DNA of 64,000 bases from Comamonadaceae bacterium (GTDB taxonomy: Bacteria > Pseudomonadota > Gammaproteobacteria > Burkholderiales > Burkholderiaceae), in the NCBI GenBank assembly GCA_947374535.1, contig CANCCJ010000004.1, positions 24,856 through 88,855 of the forward strand, given 5' to 3'. Both the position numbers and the translations under genes were made by a program. The stretch's first letter is position 1. Every line of letters starts with the position of its first letter. The notes under the pieces were generated by a model, which saw nothing but the letters and a program-made list of their open reading frames with translations, did not search any database and was not told where the DNA came from. Positions 19,871 to 30,144 of the stretch are shown piece by piece.

Positions 19871-20647
19871 TCAAATACTGAACATCATGGCGGTGAGGAT
19901 GAAGTCCAACCCCAACACCGCCAACGAAGCGACCACAACCGTCTTGGTCGTGGCTCGCGAAACACCTTCAGGCGTGGGCTGGGCTTCATAGCCTTGCAGC
20001 AGCGCCACAAATGTGACGGTGACACCGAACACCAAGCTCTTGACCACGCCGTTGCCCACGTCTTTCCACACATCAACGCCGCCTTGCATCTGGCTCCAGA
20101 ACGAGCCGGCGTCCACGCCAATCATCAACACGCCCACCATCCAGCCGCCCAAGATCCCCACAGCGCTGAAAACCGCTGACAGCACGGGCAAGGCAATGAT
20201 GCCGCCCCAAAATCGCGGACCCAAGATGCGGCGCACGGGGTCGACCGCCATCATGTCCATGGCGCTGAGTTGCTCGCCCGCTTTCATCAAACCAATTTCA
20301 GCAGTGAGCGAAGTACCGGCACGGCCAGCAAACAACAAAGCGCTGACGACGGGGCCGAGTTCGCGCACCAAACTCAAGGCGACCAACAAGCCCAATGCTT
20401 CGGATGAGCCATAGCGCTGCAAGGTGTAGTAGCCCTGCAAACTCAACACGAAACCCACGAACAAGCCAGACACCGCGATGATGGCCAGCGAGTAGTTACC
20501 CAAAAAGTGCACTTGGTCACGTACCAAGCTAAATCGGCGCATGCTGCTGCCAAACAACCCCACCAAACGGATGAACAAGCGTGCGCCCAAACCCAAATCA
20601 GCCAAGTAGCTGCGCACCGCAAAACCTAAGTTTTCAACCCACTTCAT
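19871..20647 (-). CDS. mlaE: Phospholipid transporter permease MlaE
   Basis: Inner-membrane permease of the Mla system, 258 aa, with five or more membrane helices. The family-specific LVRELGPVVSALLFAGRAG and GLMKAGEQLSAMDMMAVDP stretches are clear (about 92-150). It overlaps mlaF by 4 bases, as expected for a permease made with its ATPase. Confidence 0.95.
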   Translation of the reverse strand: MKWVENLGFAVRSYLADLGLGARLFIRLVGLFGSSMRRFSLVRDQVHFLGNYSLAIIAVSGLFVGFVLSLQGYYTLQRYGSSEALGLLVALSLVRELGPVVSALLFAGRAGTSLTAEIGLMKAGEQLSAMDMMAVDPVRRILGPRFWGGIIALPVLSAVFSAVGILGGWMVGVLMIGVDAGSFWSQMQGGVDVWKDVGNGVVKSLVFGVTVTFVALLQGYEAQPTPEGVSRATTKTVVVASLAVLGLDFILTAMMFSI

Positions 20648-21477
20648 GCCTCGCCCTCCACACCAAAGTCTTGCGCCACTGAGGGGCCGGGGTAATGGAA
20701 CTGCACAGGGCCTTCAGGCGCTGCCGTGACAAATTGTTTCACCAAGGGGTCGGTGCTGTGACGCACGTCATCGGGTGTGCCTTGCGCCGCGATCTTGCCG
20801 TTGGCCAACACTATCACTTGGTCAGCAATGTGGAAAGTCTCATCCAAATCGTGCGACACGATGATGCTGGTCAGCCCCAGCGTGTCGTTGAGTTGACGAA
20901 TCAACCTTGCAGCGGTGCCCAAAGAAATCGGATCCAAGCCAGCGAATGGCTCGTCATACATGATGAGCTCTGGGTCAAGGGCCATGGCGCGCGCCAAAGC
21001 CACACGTCGGGCCATGCCGCCTGAGACCTCACTGGGCATCAAGTCGCGTGCGCCTCGCAAACCCACGGCTTCGAGCTTCATCAACACGATGTCGCGAATC
21101 ATGGACTCGCTCAAGTCGGTGTGCTCACGCAGCGGGAAGGCCACGTTGTCAAACACGCTCAAGTCGGTGAACAAGGCCCCAAACTGGAACAGCATGCCCA
21201 TGCGACGGCGTGCGGCGTACAGCTCGGTGGGATTGAGTGCGGCAACCTCTTGGCCATCAAAGGTCAAGCTGCCGGACTGGGCGGTGTACTGGCCACCGAT
21301 CAAACGCATCACGGTGGTCTTGCCGCCACCCGAGGCGCCCATGAGCGCCGTGACTTTGCCACGCGGGATGGTGAGCGTGATGCCATCCAAGATGACGCGT
21401 TCGCCATAGCCAAAGCGAATGTCGCGCAACTCGACGAGCGAATCAGGGTTTGTATTGAGTGGGGAAGTGTTATTCAT
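20644..21477 (-). CDS. mlaF: Phospholipid transporter ATP-binding subunit MlaF
   Basis: ATPase of the MlaFEDB complex, 277 aa. Walker A GASGGGKTT, signature VSGGMARRVALARA, Walker B LIMYDEPFAGLDP and IVSHDLDE are intact. The C-terminal tail, which in E. coli reaches the neighbouring MlaF and MlaB, is present. First gene of the mla operon. No Shine-Dalgarno site is obvious before the ATG; the gltBD terminator hairpin lies only some 10 bases upstream. Confidence 0.94.
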   Translation of the reverse strand: MNNTSPLNTNPDSLVELRDIRFGYGERVILDGITLTIPRGKVTALMGASGGGKTTVMRLIGGQYTAQSGSLTFDGQEVAALNPTELYAARRRMGMLFQFGALFTDLSVFDNVAFPLREHTDLSESMIRDIVLMKLEAVGLRGARDLMPSEVSGGMARRVALARAMALDPELIMYDEPFAGLDPISLGTAARLIRQLNDTLGLTSIIVSHDLDETFHIADQVIVLANGKIAAQGTPDDVRHSTDPLVKQFVTAAPEGPVQFHYPGPSVAQDFGVEGEA

Positions 21478-21483
21478 AGAAAC

Positions 21484-21511
21484 AAAAACTGGCCTGTTGA
21501 AAACAAGCCAG
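21484..21511 (-). terminator. Intrinsic terminator after gltBD
   Basis: Reading the minus strand, a stem CTGGC/GCCAG plus TGTT/AACA with one mismatch is followed by five T. It lies 50 bases after the gltD stop and just before the mlaF start, so it should end the gltBD transcript. Confidence 0.75.
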
Positions 21512-21560
21512 CTTTTGCTATTTTAGAAGCAAGCCGAGAACGACTTGCAAAAATGACAAA

Positions 21561-23042
21561 TCAACGAGGCAGATCGCTCGCACCCATCAAAAACTCATCC
21601 ACCGAGCGAGCAGCCTGACGGCCTTCGCGGATGGCCCAGACGACCAAAGATTGACCGCGGCGGATGTCACCGGCAGCAAACACCTTGGGCACGTTGGTGG
21701 CGTAACCACCGATGAACTCTGTTGTGGCTTTGGCGTTACCGCGTGCGTCTTTCTCAACGCCGAAGCCTTCCAAAATAGTGGCGACGGGATTCACAAAGCC
21801 CATCGCCAACAACACGAGGTCAGCTTTGATGATTTCTTCTGTGCCAGCGACTTCCACCATCTTGCCGTCTTTCCATTCCACGCGAACTGTTTTGACGCCA
21901 GTGACTTTGCCGTTTTCGCCGACAAACTCTTTGGTGGAAATAGCGAATTCGCGCTTGAGCAAACCTTTTTCAGCACTCTCGTCATGGCTGGAGCTGGTGC
22001 GCAGCTTCAGCGGCCAGTACGGCCACACCAAGGGTTTGTTCTCGTGCTCGGGCGGCATGGGCATCACCTCGAACTGAACCACGCCCACAGCGCCGTGGCG
22101 TGTACTGGTGCCCACGCAATCAGAGCCGGTGTCGCCACCGCCGATGACCACCACATGCTTGCCGTCAGCGCGCAATTGGTCTTTGACCTTGTCGCCGCCA
22201 TTGACCTTGTTTTGTTGTGGCAAAAACTCCATCGCGAAGTGAATGCCAGCCAAGTCGCGGCCAGGAGCGGGCAAGTCGCGTGACTGCTCGGAACCACCGG
22301 TCAACAACACAGCGTCAAAGTCTTTTTGTAGTTGCGCGGGGCTGATGGTTTCTTTGGCCCAGTTGGTGACCTTCGAGCCTTTGGGCAATTCACCCACCAT
22401 CACGTTGGTGCGGATGGTCACGCCTTCAGCTTCAAGCTGCTTGGCGCGGCGGTCGATGTGCGACTTTTCCATCTTGAAGTCTGGAATACCGTAGCGCAGC
22501 AAACCACCGATGCGGTCGTTCTTTTCAAACAAGGTCACATCGTGACCCACGCGTGCCAACTGCTGCGCAGCAGCCATACCGGCAGGGCCTGAGCCCACCA
22601 CCGCCACTTTTTTGCCAGTCTTGTGCTTGGCGGGCTTAGCCACCACCCAGCCTTCAGACCAAGCTTTGTCGATGATGGCGTGCTCGATGGACTTGATCCC
22701 CACCGCGTCACCATTGACGTTCACCACGCAAGCGGCTTCGCAAGGTGCGGGGCAGATGCGGCCAGTGAACTCGGGGAAGTTGTTGGTGCTGTGCAGCACT
22801 TCAATCGCGTTTTTCCAATCGCCTTGGTACACCAAGTCGTTGAAGTCCGGAATGATGTTGTTGACCGGGCAGCCGTTGTTACAAAACGGCGTGCCGCAAT
22901 CCATGCAACGTGCGGCTTGCGCCTTGGCTTGTTTGTCGTCCAAGCCAATCACGAATTCGCCGTAGTTTTTCAAGCGCTCTTGGACGGGCTTGTAGCCCTC
23001 TTCGATGCGCTCAATTTCCATAAAGCCAGTGACTTTTCCCAT
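21561..23042 (-). CDS. gltD: Glutamate synthase small (beta) subunit
   Basis: FAD-containing NADPH-oxidising subunit of glutamate synthase, 493 aa. The N-terminal cysteine-rich region [17 protein letters not shown] (about 43-59) binds the Fe-S clusters, followed by FAD ([14 protein letters not shown]) and NADPH ([15 protein letters not shown]) dinucleotide folds. It is 29 bases after gltB. Works with GltB to make two glutamates from glutamine and 2-oxoglutarate. Confidence 0.96.
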   Translation of the reverse strand: MGKVTGFMEIERIEEGYKPVQERLKNYGEFVIGLDDKQAKAQAARCMDCGTPFCNNGCPVNNIIPDFNDLVYQGDWKNAIEVLHSTNNFPEFTGRICPAPCEAACVVNVNGDAVGIKSIEHAIIDKAWSEGWVVAKPAKHKTGKKVAVVGSGPAGMAAAQQLARVGHDVTLFEKNDRIGGLLRYGIPDFKMEKSHIDRRAKQLEAEGVTIRTNVMVGELPKGSKVTNWAKETISPAQLQKDFDAVLLTGGSEQSRDLPAPGRDLAGIHFAMEFLPQQNKVNGGDKVKDQLRADGKHVVVIGGGDTGSDCVGTSTRHGAVGVVQFEVMPMPPEHENKPLVWPYWPLKLRTSSSHDESAEKGLLKREFAISTKEFVGENGKVTGVKTVRVEWKDGKMVEVAGTEEIIKADLVLLAMGFVNPVATILEGFGVEKDARGNAKATTEFIGGYATNVPKVFAAGDIRRGQSLVVWAIREGRQAARSVDEFLMGASDLPR

Positions 23043-23071
23043 GATTCAAATCCTTTTGCTGGTGCGTTGCA

Positions 23072-26000
23072 TTATTTAGCGGCGACGGCTTTTTTGGCCG
23101 ATGCAGCGGGAGCTTTGGCAGTCTTGGCTGCGTTCAACTCGCCCAATGCACGCTTGTATTCGTTGGGGAACACTTTGACAAACTTGGTGCGTGCAGTCGC
23201 CCAGTTGTCCAACAGGTCGCGGGCGCGCTTGGAGCCCGTCCAACGGTGGTGATCTTCGAGCAACTTCTTGAGTTGCACTTCATCAGTTTGGTCACGGTGC
23301 CAAATGGCGCGTGGCAACGATGCTTCTTGCTCAGCAGCCGTCAACACTTTTTCCATAGAGACCATGGCGGTGTTGCACTTCTTGTCGAACTGGCCGTCTT
23401 CGTCGTACACATACGCCACACCGCCGCTCATGCCTGCTGCAAAGTTGCGGCCGGTTTTACCCAACACCGCCACTGTGCCGCCTGTCATGTATTCGCAACC
23501 GTGGTCGCCTGTGCCTTCAACCACCGCGGTCGCACCCGACAAACGCACGGCGAAACGCTCGCCAGCCACGCCTGAGAAGAATGCTTCGCCGCGTGTCGCA
23601 CCAATCATCACGGTGTTACCCACGATGATGTTGTTGACAGCTTCGCCACGGAAATCGATGCTGGGGCGCACCACCACGCGGCCGCCTGAGAGGCCTTTGC
23701 CGGTGTAGTCGTTGGCGTCACCAATGAGGTATAGCGTGATGCCGTTACACAAGAAGGCGCCGAACGATTGACCGCCTGTGCCCTCTAACTGGATGCGGAT
23801 GCTGTCATCTGGCAAACCTTCGGGGTGTACTTTGGTGACCGCACCCGACAACATGGCACCGACGGAGCGGTTCACGTTGCGAGCGACTTCCATGAACTGC
23901 ACCTTCTCGCCGCGCTCGATGGCGGGCTTAGATTTCTCGATGAGTTTTTGGTCCAGTGCTTTGTCCAATCCGTGGTCTTGATGTGACACATGGAACTTGG
24001 GCACATCGTGGGCCACTTGAGGCACAGCCAACAAACGACCGAAATCGAGGCCAGAAGCTTTCCAATGCTCGATGCCATGACGCATGTCGAGCAAGTCGGC
24101 ACGGCCAATCATGTCGTCGAACTTGCGGATGCCCAACTGCGCCATGATTTGACGCACCTCTTCTGCGATGAAGAAGAAGTAGTTGACGACGTGCTCAGGC
24201 TTGCCTGTGAACTTCTTGCGCAACTCAGGGTCTTGGGTAGCGACGCCCACTGGGCAGGTGTTCAAGTGGCACTTGCGCATCATGATGCAGCCTTCCACCA
24301 CCAGCGGTGCGGTGGCGAAGCCGAACTCGTCAGCCCCCAACAAGGCGCCCACCGCCACGTCGCGGCCGGTCTTCATTTGACCGTCGGCTTGCACGCGGAT
24401 ACGACCGCGCAAACCGTTCAGCACCAAAGTCTGTTGGGTTTCGGCCAAACCGATTTCCCAAGGTGAACCGCAATGCTTGATGGACGACCAAGGCGAGGCA
24501 CCCGTACCACCGTCGTGACCGGCAATCACCACGTGGTCAGCCTTGCACTTGGCCACGCCGGCAGCAATCGTGCCCACGCCGATTTCGGCCACCAACTTCA
24601 CGCTGATGTCAGCGTGAGGGGCGACGTTCTTCAAGTCGTGGATCAGCTGAGCCAAGTCTTCGATGGAATAAATATCGTGGTGTGGCGGAGGCGAAATCAA
24701 GCCCACGCCTGGCACGCTGTAACGTAGCTTGCCGATGTACTCAGACACTTTCGCACCTGGCAACTGGCCGCCTTCACCGGGCTTGGCGCCCTGAGCCATC
24801 TTGATCTGAATTTGGTCAGACGAAGACAGGTACTCAGCGGTCACACCGAAGCGACCCGAAGCCACTTGCTTGATGCGGGAACGCAGGCTGTCGCCAGCCT
24901 CCAAAGGCATGTCCACTTCGACCACATCGGCACCGATGATGGACTTCAGAGTGTCACCCTTCTTGATCGGAATGCCTTTGAGTTCGTTGCGGTAACGCGC
25001 TGGGTCTTCACCGCCCTCGCCCGTGTTGGACTTGCCGCCAATGCGGTTCATCGCCACGGCCAACGTGGCATGCGCTTCTGTACTGATCGAACCCAGCGAC
25101 ATCGCGCCTGTGGCGAAACGTTTGACGATCTCGCTGGCTGGCTCCACCTCGTCCACCGAGATGGCTTTGGCTGGGTCAATCTTGAACTCAAACAAGCCGC
25201 GCAAAGTCAGGTGACGCTTGTTTTGGTCGTTGACGATTTGTGCGTACTCTTTGTAAGTGTTGAAGTTGTTGGAGCGTGTGCTGTGTTGCAACTTGGCAAT
25301 CGCATCAGGCGTCCACATGTGCTCTTCGCCACGGGCGCGCCAAGCGTACTCGCCGCCAGCGTCGAGCATGCTGGCGAGCACGGGGTCGGCGCCGAAAGCG
25401 GCTTTGTGCATGCGAATGGCTTCTTCCGCCATTTCGAAAATGCCGATGCCTTCCACGCGGCTGGGTGTGCCGGTGAAGTACTTGTTCACTGTCTCGGTGT
25501 TGATACCGATGGCTTCGAACAGCTGCGCACCGCAGTAAGACATGTAGGTGGACACGCCCATCTTGGACATGATCTTGGACAGGCCTTTGCCAATGGCTTT
25601 GACGTAGTTGTAAATCGCTTTTTCGGTTGACAAGTCGGCGGGCAAATCTTTGTGCATCGCAGCCAAGGTTTGCATGGCGAGGTAGGGATGCACAGCCTCA
25701 GCGCCGTAACCAGCCAACACCGCAAAATGATGCACCTCACGTGCGCTGCCCGTCTCCACCACCAAACCAGCGGTGGTGCGCAAACCTTCGCGCACCAAGT
25801 GTTGGTGAATGGCGGATAAAGCCAACGCAGCAGGGATGGCCACTTGGGTGGCGCTCACAGCGCGGTCGCTGATGATCAAGATGTTGTGACCGCCTTTGAT
25901 GGCGTCCACCGCTTCGGCGCACAGCGAAGCCAACTTGGCTTCCACGCCGTCGTGGCCCCACACCAAGGGATAAGTCATGTCGAGCGTAGCGCTCTTGAAC

Positions 26001-27835
26001 TTGCCGTGGGTGTGCTGCTCAATGTCACGCAACTTGGCCATGTCGGCAAAGTCCAGCACGGGCTGGCTGACTTCCAAACGCATGGGTGGGTTGACTTGGT
26101 TGATGTCAAGCAAATTGGGCTTAGGGCCCACGAACGACACCAACGACATGACGATGGCTTCACGGATGGGGTCGATCGGTGGGTTGGTCACCTGCGCGAA
26201 CAACTGTTTGAAGTAGTTGTACAGCGGTTTGTTTTTGCTCGACAACACGGCCAAGGGGCTGTCGTTGCCCATGGAGCCAATGCCTTCTTCGCCGTTGATG
26301 GCCATCGGGGCCATCAAAAACTTGATGTCTTCTTGGCTGTAGCCAAACGCTTGCTGCAAATCCAACAACTGGGGGCTTGCGTCTTCCAAGCCGACACCGA
26401 GCGGCTCAGATGCGCCGATGGGCAACTCATTGGCGCTTTCGCCTGCCACAGGTTGATCCACGTCGTCCAAGCGGATGCGCACGTTTTCAATCCACTGCTT
26501 GTAGGGCTTGGTATTGGTCAGGCCAGCTTTGAGTTCTTCGTCGTCAATCATGCGGCCTTGTTCAAGGTCGATCAAGAACATCTTGCCTGGCTGAAGACGC
26601 CACTTACGAACGATCTTGCTTTCTGGCACGGGCAACACGCCCGATTCAGAGCCCATGATGACCATGTCGTCGTCGGTGATGCAATAACGTGAGGGGCGCA
26701 AGCCGTTGCGGTCCAGCGTGGCACCAATTTGGCGGCCGTCGGTGAACACGATAGAAGCTGGGCCATCCCATGGCTCCAACATCGCTGCGTGGTATTCGTA
26801 GAAAGCCCTGCGACGCTCGTCCATGGTGGTGTGCTGCTCCCATGGCTCAGGGATCATCATCATCACGGCTTGGCTGATGGGGTAGCCAGACATCGTCAAC
26901 AGCTCAAGGCAGTTGTCAAAGGTGGCGGTATCCGATTGGTCGGCGAAGCTAATGGGATACAACTTTTGCAAGTCGTTGCCCAACACGGGGGAAGACATGA
27001 CACCTTCGCGGGCCTTCATCCAGTTGTAGTTGCCCTTGACGGTGTTGATCTCACCGTTGTGCGCCACATAGCGGTAAGGGTGAGCCAGTGGCCACTCTGG
27101 GAAGGTGTTGGTTGAGAAACGTTGGTGCACCAAACCGAGGGCCGACACGCAACGCTCGTCAGACAAATCTTTGAAATACGTGCCCACTTGGTCGGCCAAG
27201 AGCAAACCTTTGTAGATGACCGTGCGGCTCGACATGCTGGGCACGTAATATTCTTTGCTGTGCTTCAAGTTCAAGTTTTGAATCGCGGCGCTGGCGGTTT
27301 TGCGGATCACGTACAGCTTGCGCTCCAACGCGTCTTGCACGATCACGTCATTGCCGCGACCGATGAAGATTTGGCGCATGACGGGCTCTTTGGCGCGCAC
27401 CGTGGGCGACATGGGCATATCGAGGTTGACCGGCACATCGCGCCAGCCCAACAACACTTGGCCTTCGGCTTTGACCGCACGGTCCAGCTCTTGCTCACAA
27501 GCCAAACGTGAAGCCTGCTCCTTTGGCAAGAACACCATGCCCACACCGTACTCGCCCATGGGCGGCAAGGTCACGCCTTGTTTGGCCATTTCTTCGCGGT
27601 ACAACGCATCGGGCAATTGAATCAAGATACCTGCGCCGTCGCCCATGAGCGCATCTGCGCCCACAGCACCACGGTGGTCGAGGTTTTCCAAAATCTTGAG
27701 CGCTTGACCCACGATGGCGTGGCTCTTTTGACCCTTGATGTGAGCCACAAAGCCCACGCCACAGGCGTCGTGTTCATGTGATGGGTCGTACAAACCTTGG
27801 GTTTGCAGTTGTGCTTTTTGGGCAGCCGTGGTCAT
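23072..27835 (-). CDS. gltB: Glutamate synthase large (alpha) subunit
   Basis: 1587 aa, the normal length. An N-terminal glutaminase domain with nucleophile Cys25 ([10 protein letters not shown]) implies removal of a 24-residue propeptide. The central and FMN-binding synthase domains follow ([26 protein letters not shown]), the 3Fe-4S cysteines lie in [13 protein letters not shown], and the C-terminal GXGXG helix domain ends with an Ala/Lys-rich tail. A good ribosome site AGAGGA precedes the ATG. Together with gltD this is the main ammonia-assimilation route with glutamine synthetase. Confidence 0.97.
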   Translation of the reverse strand: MTTAAQKAQLQTQGLYDPSHEHDACGVGFVAHIKGQKSHAIVGQALKILENLDHRGAVGADALMGDGAGILIQLPDALYREEMAKQGVTLPPMGEYGVGMVFLPKEQASRLACEQELDRAVKAEGQVLLGWRDVPVNLDMPMSPTVRAKEPVMRQIFIGRGNDVIVQDALERKLYVIRKTASAAIQNLNLKHSKEYYVPSMSSRTVIYKGLLLADQVGTYFKDLSDERCVSALGLVHQRFSTNTFPEWPLAHPYRYVAHNGEINTVKGNYNWMKAREGVMSSPVLGNDLQKLYPISFADQSDTATFDNCLELLTMSGYPISQAVMMMIPEPWEQHTTMDERRRAFYEYHAAMLEPWDGPASIVFTDGRQIGATLDRNGLRPSRYCITDDDMVIMGSESGVLPVPESKIVRKWRLQPGKMFLIDLEQGRMIDDEELKAGLTNTKPYKQWIENVRIRLDDVDQPVAGESANELPIGASEPLGVGLEDASPQLLDLQQAFGYSQEDIKFLMAPMAINGEEGIGSMGNDSPLAVLSSKNKPLYNYFKQLFAQVTNPPIDPIREAIVMSLVSFVGPKPNLLDINQVNPPMRLEVSQPVLDFADMAKLRDIEQHTHGKFKSATLDMTYPLVWGHDGVEAKLASLCAEAVDAIKGGHNILIISDRAVSATQVAIPAALALSAIHQHLVREGLRTTAGLVVETGSAREVHHFAVLAGYGAEAVHPYLAMQTLAAMHKDLPADLSTEKAIYNYVKAIGKGLSKIMSKMGVSTYMSYCGAQLFEAIGINTETVNKYFTGTPSRVEGIGIFEMAEEAIRMHKAAFGADPVLASMLDAGGEYAWRARGEEHMWTPDAIAKLQHSTRSNNFNTYKEYAQIVNDQNKRHLTLRGLFEFKIDPAKAISVDEVEPASEIVKRFATGAMSLGSISTEAHATLAVAMNRIGGKSNTGEGGEDPARYRNELKGIPIKKGDTLKSIIGADVVEVDMPLEAGDSLRSRIKQVASGRFGVTAEYLSSSDQIQIKMAQGAKPGEGGQLPGAKVSEYIGKLRYSVPGVGLISPPPHHDIYSIEDLAQLIHDLKNVAPHADISVKLVAEIGVGTIAAGVAKCKADHVVIAGHDGGTGASPWSSIKHCGSPWEIGLAETQQTLVLNGLRGRIRVQADGQMKTGRDVAVGALLGADEFGFATAPLVVEGCIMMRKCHLNTCPVGVATQDPELRKKFTGKPEHVVNYFFFIAEEVRQIMAQLGIRKFDDMIGRADLLDMRHGIEHWKASGLDFGRLLAVPQVAHDVPKFHVSHQDHGLDKALDQKLIEKSKPAIERGEKVQFMEVARNVNRSVGAMLSGAVTKVHPEGLPDDSIRIQLEGTGGQSFGAFLCNGITLYLIGDANDYTGKGLSGGRVVVRPSIDFRGEAVNNIIVGNTVMIGATRGEAFFSGVAGERFAVRLSGATAVVEGTGDHGCEYMTGGTVAVLGKTGRNFAAGMSGGVAYVYDEDGQFDKKCNTAMVSMEKVLTAAEQEASLPRAIWHRDQTDEVQLKKLLEDHHRWTGSKRARDLLDNWATARTKFVKVFPNEYKRALGELNAAKTAKAPAASAKKAVAAK

Positions 27836-27860
27836 GGCGCGTTCCTCTAAAAATCAGCGG

Positions 27861-27896
27861 GACTAGGAGGATACTGCACTGCAGCATCCATGCCAA
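27861..27896 (-). promoter_or_regulatory. Predicted sigma-70 promoter of gltBD
   Basis: On the minus strand TTGGCA (27896-27891) and TATCCT (27873-27868) are separated by exactly 17 bases. The spacer contains the 11-base palindrome CTGCAGTGCAG (27874-27884). Predicted start near 27861, about 26 bases before the gltB ATG. The stem-loop end of the transposase element begins 5 bases upstream of the -35 box. Confidence 0.6.
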
Positions 27897-27901
27897 GAAA
27901 A

Positions 27902-27926
27902 TTAATTGGGGTCAGATCCCAATTAA
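27902..27926. repeat. REP-like stem-loop, left end of the RAYT element
   Basis: Perfect 9-bp inverted repeat TTAATTGGG / CCCAATTAA around a 7-base loop GTCAGAT; a smaller AGAAT/ATTCT hairpin follows at 27930-27942. Confidence 0.75.
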
Positions 27927-27950
27927 ATGAGAATGAAATTCTTGATGAAT

Positions 27951-28661
27951 TTAATTGGGGACAGGTTTTGAGGCTTGGCGCGATGGTCGCCCTGCTTTGG
28001 TTTTGACCAAACGCCGCTCAGTTTGCGTCTGCAAATCGGCCACAAAAGTCTCGTCACCCAATGCCCAACCACTGAGCGTGGCGTCGGTCAATGCACCCTG
28101 CTGGTCCGCGCTGATGCCTGCATGCACCAATTCGGCGTATGCCGCCTCACGCGCGAAGGGCGTGTTACCCAAGGTCCAATACAGCGCATGCGGGGTCATG
28201 AGCCTGTCGGTACGCCGCCCTGCGTAATGCCCGTAACTGGACCATTCGTAATCCTCTGGCTGCGCCACCATCTGGGCACGCACGGGATTGAGGTCGATGT
28301 AGGCCATGCACGCCAGCAAATAGCGGTCGGTTTGTATGAGCGTGGAGCGATAACGCCCCTCCCACAACGTGCCCGTTCGCGCATGCACTTTATTGAACAC
28401 TTGCACATAACTGCGACCCACGGCCTGCATCATTTTGGGTAAAGCTTGGTCTTCTTGCGGCGTGAGCAACAAATGCAGGTGGTTGCTCATCAACACATAG
28501 GCATGCACATCCACCTTGTGCACACGGCTTTGCTCGAACAGCAAATCAAGCATGCGCTGGTAATCCGCAGCGGTACGGAAAATGTCTTGCCGGTTATTGC
28601 CCCGCAAAATGACGTGGTGCGGGTAGCCGGTGACGGTGAGACGAGGAAGGCGGGCCATCAA
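27951..28661 (-). CDS. REP-associated tyrosine transposase (RAYT, Y1_Tnp family)
   Basis: Single-strand HUH-type transposase related to IS200/TnpA, 236 aa. The HUH pair is His61 and His63 in MSNHLHLLL, the likely catalytic tyrosine is Tyr85 in VGRSYVQVFN, and the RAYT-typical WEGRYRSTLI (100-109) and YIDLNPVRA (121-129) follow, with a basic C-terminal tail (about 205-236). The catalytic residues look intact. Two start codons lie in tandem (28661 and 28658). The last codons lie inside one of the repeat copies. RAYTs of this kind are domesticated genes linked with mobilising REP sequences rather than ordinary insertion sequences. Confidence 0.9.
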   Translation of the reverse strand: MMARLPRLTVTGYPHHVILRGNNRQDIFRTAADYQRMLDLLFEQSRVHKVDVHAYVLMSNHLHLLLTPQEDQALPKMMQAVGRSYVQVFNKVHARTGTLWEGRYRSTLIQTDRYLLACMAYIDLNPVRAQMVAQPEDYEWSSYGHYAGRRTDRLMTPHALYWTLGNTPFAREAAYAELVHAGISADQQGALTDATLSGWALGDETFVADLQTQTERRLVKTKAGRPSRQASKPVPN

Positions 28662-28670
28662 CTGATGGTA

Positions 28671-28690
28671 ATTCGAACCTGACCCCGAAT
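28671..28690. repeat. REP-like stem-loop, right end of the RAYT element
   Basis: ATTCG / CGAAT 5-bp inverted repeat around AACCTGACCC. Its complement shares the GGGGTCAG core with the left end. It ends 2 bases before the stop codon of the methyltransferase gene. Confidence 0.6.
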
Positions 28691-28692
28691 CA

Positions 28693-29565
28693 TTAAATGC
28701 CGACTTTGAATCGCGTGTCGGCTAACTCTTGCAAGCCAAATTCTTCCAACAAGGCAGTCAAGCGCTCAGCCGAGCCGCGCTTTTTCTGGCCCGTGTACTT
28801 GGCCAAGATGAGTTCGTTTTTCATGCTGTGTTCCCAGCCCACCAGCTCTGTCACCGTCACTTGGTAGCCCATCGCCTCTAGGTACAAACAGCGCAGCACA
28901 TTGGTGATTTGGCTTCCCATCTCACGCGTGTGCAGCGGGTGACGCCACAGCTCAGCCAGCGGCGTGCGCTGCAAATTCAGCGCTTTGTTTTTGTTCAGCG
29001 AACGTGCCAACTCGGCTTGGCAGCACGGCACCAGCACCATGTATTTGGCTTTCTTTTGCAGGCCAAACGCAATCGCGTCGTCCGTGGCGGTGTCGCACGC
29101 GTGCAGCGCGGTGACCACATCAATCTGGTCGGGTAGTGCCTCGCTGTGTGCCGACTCGGCCACGCTGAGGTTGAGAAACTGCATGCGCTCGAAGCCCAAG
29201 CGCTGCGCCAGTGCTTTGGACGACTCGACCAATTCGCTGCGCGTCTCGATGCCGTAAATACTGCCGTTACCCAAGCTCTTGAAAAACAAGTCGTAAATGA
29301 TGAAACCCAAATACGACTTGCCAGCGCCATGATCGGCCAAAGTGGGGCCTTGCTCGCTGACAGGCAGTTCTTGCAGCAACTTCTCGATGAATTGGTACAG
29401 GTGATACACCTGCTTGAGCTTGCGGCGCGAATCTTGGTTGAGCTTACCGTCGCGGGTGAGGATGTGCAGCGCTTTGAGCAACTCGATGGACTGGCCGGAG
29501 CGCAGGTCGAGGTCTAAGCCTTGTTCTTTGGGCTTGGAACCGGCGGGTTGTTTGGGTTTGGACAT
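28693..29565 (-). CDS. SAM-dependent methyltransferase, Methyltransf_32-like
   Basis: 290 aa Rossmann-fold protein. Motif I region is LADHGAGKSYLGFIIYD (about 76-92), the acidic motif II lies in YGIETRSELV, and LHACDTATDDAI plus MVLVPCCQAEL match the methyltransferase family that includes GSTCD-like proteins. A Lys/Pro-rich N-terminus precedes it. The PCC motif is typical of this family. The substrate (RNA or protein) is unknown. Its end is 3 bases from the DUF1415 gene's end of the chain, so it is in one operon with DUF1415 and the MFS gene. Confidence 0.8.
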   Translation of the reverse strand: MSKPKQPAGSKPKEQGLDLDLRSGQSIELLKALHILTRDGKLNQDSRRKLKQVYHLYQFIEKLLQELPVSEQGPTLADHGAGKSYLGFIIYDLFFKSLGNGSIYGIETRSELVESSKALAQRLGFERMQFLNLSVAESAHSEALPDQIDVVTALHACDTATDDAIAFGLQKKAKYMVLVPCCQAELARSLNKNKALNLQRTPLAELWRHPLHTREMGSQITNVLRCLYLEAMGYQVTVTELVGWEHSMKNELILAKYTGQKKRGSAERLTALLEEFGLQELADTRFKVGI

Positions 29566-29568
29566 GGG

Positions 29569-30144
29569 CTAATTGTGCAGGCGAGCAGTGATACCCAACT
29601 GGGTCCACCCCGCATGCCCCAACTTATTCAACACTTCAATGTTGCGTTCAAAGATGAGCGACGCATCGGGATAGGCCTCCACTGCTTTGTCAATGCTGGC
29701 TTCGCGCAGCAAGTGCAGCGTGGGGTATGGCGTGCGGTTGGTGAAGTTCTCGACATCGTTTTCTTCCGTGCCACCGAATTGGTAGCGCGGGTGAAAGTCA
29801 GCCACTTGCAAAACGCCTTCTAGCGCTAGGTCCACCAGCACCTCGTCGCAGTCGGCCAAGAAATCGTTGAAGTCTAAAAAGTCGGGCAAGGCGTTGGGCG
29901 CGATCAGCAGCGTGGTGTCTAGCTTGTCTGGGTCGGCCTCGGCCAAGTATTGCAATTCTTCGCGCAGCATGGCCAGAACGTCGGCGGGCTCTGCGGATGC
30001 GCACACGCGGTAGCGCACCATGTCTTTGACGACCACCGCTTTGGCGAAGGGGCACAGGTTGAGTCCCACCACGGCTTCTAACAGCCACTTTTGGGTGTCT
30101 TCGATGGCGATACGTTCTTGGTCTGGGGAAAGTGCGTTAGTCAT
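29569..30144 (-). CDS. DUF1415 family protein
   Basis: 191 aa cytoplasmic protein of unknown function. The conserved sequence TQKWLLEAVVGLNLCPFAKA near the N-terminus with its single cysteine, and the C-terminal YPTLHLLREASIDKAV, are the recognisable family marks. I chose the ATG at 30144, which overlaps the MFS gene by 8 bases; the longer open frame upstream encodes Trp/Arg-rich shadow sequence. No catalytic motif can be named with confidence. Confidence 0.8.
   Translation of the reverse strand: MTNALSPDQERIAIEDTQKWLLEAVVGLNLCPFAKAVVVKDMVRYRVCASAEPADVLAMLREELQYLAEADPDKLDTTLLIAPNALPDFLDFNDFLADCDEVLVDLALEGVLQVADFHPRYQFGGTEENDVENFTNRTPYPTLHLLREASIDKAVEAYPDASLIFERNIEVLNKLGHAGWTQLGITARLHN

Larger units (their letters stand above)
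27902..28690 (-). mobile_element. RAYT element with REP-like stem-loop ends
   Basis: A compact 0.8 kb unit made of one transposase gene and short stem-loops. Left end: TTAATTGGG (27902-27910), loop GTCAGAT, CCCAATTAA (27918-27926), a perfect 9-bp stem. A second related copy AATTGGGGACAGG starts at 27953 inside the gene end and supplies its stop codon. Right end: ATTCG (28671-28675) and CGAAT (28686-28690) around AACCTGACCC, whose complement GGGGTCAGGTT matches the left core GGGGTCAGATC in inverted orientation. The unit fills the gap between the methyltransferase stop codon and the gltB promoter. No target duplication is evident. Confidence 0.7.

Noticed and set aside
27951..28661. Transposase as an ordinary IS200/IS605 insertion sequence
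   Set aside because: The longer protein with WEGRY and DLNPVRA motifs, lack of tnpB and the REP-like ends fit RAYT better.
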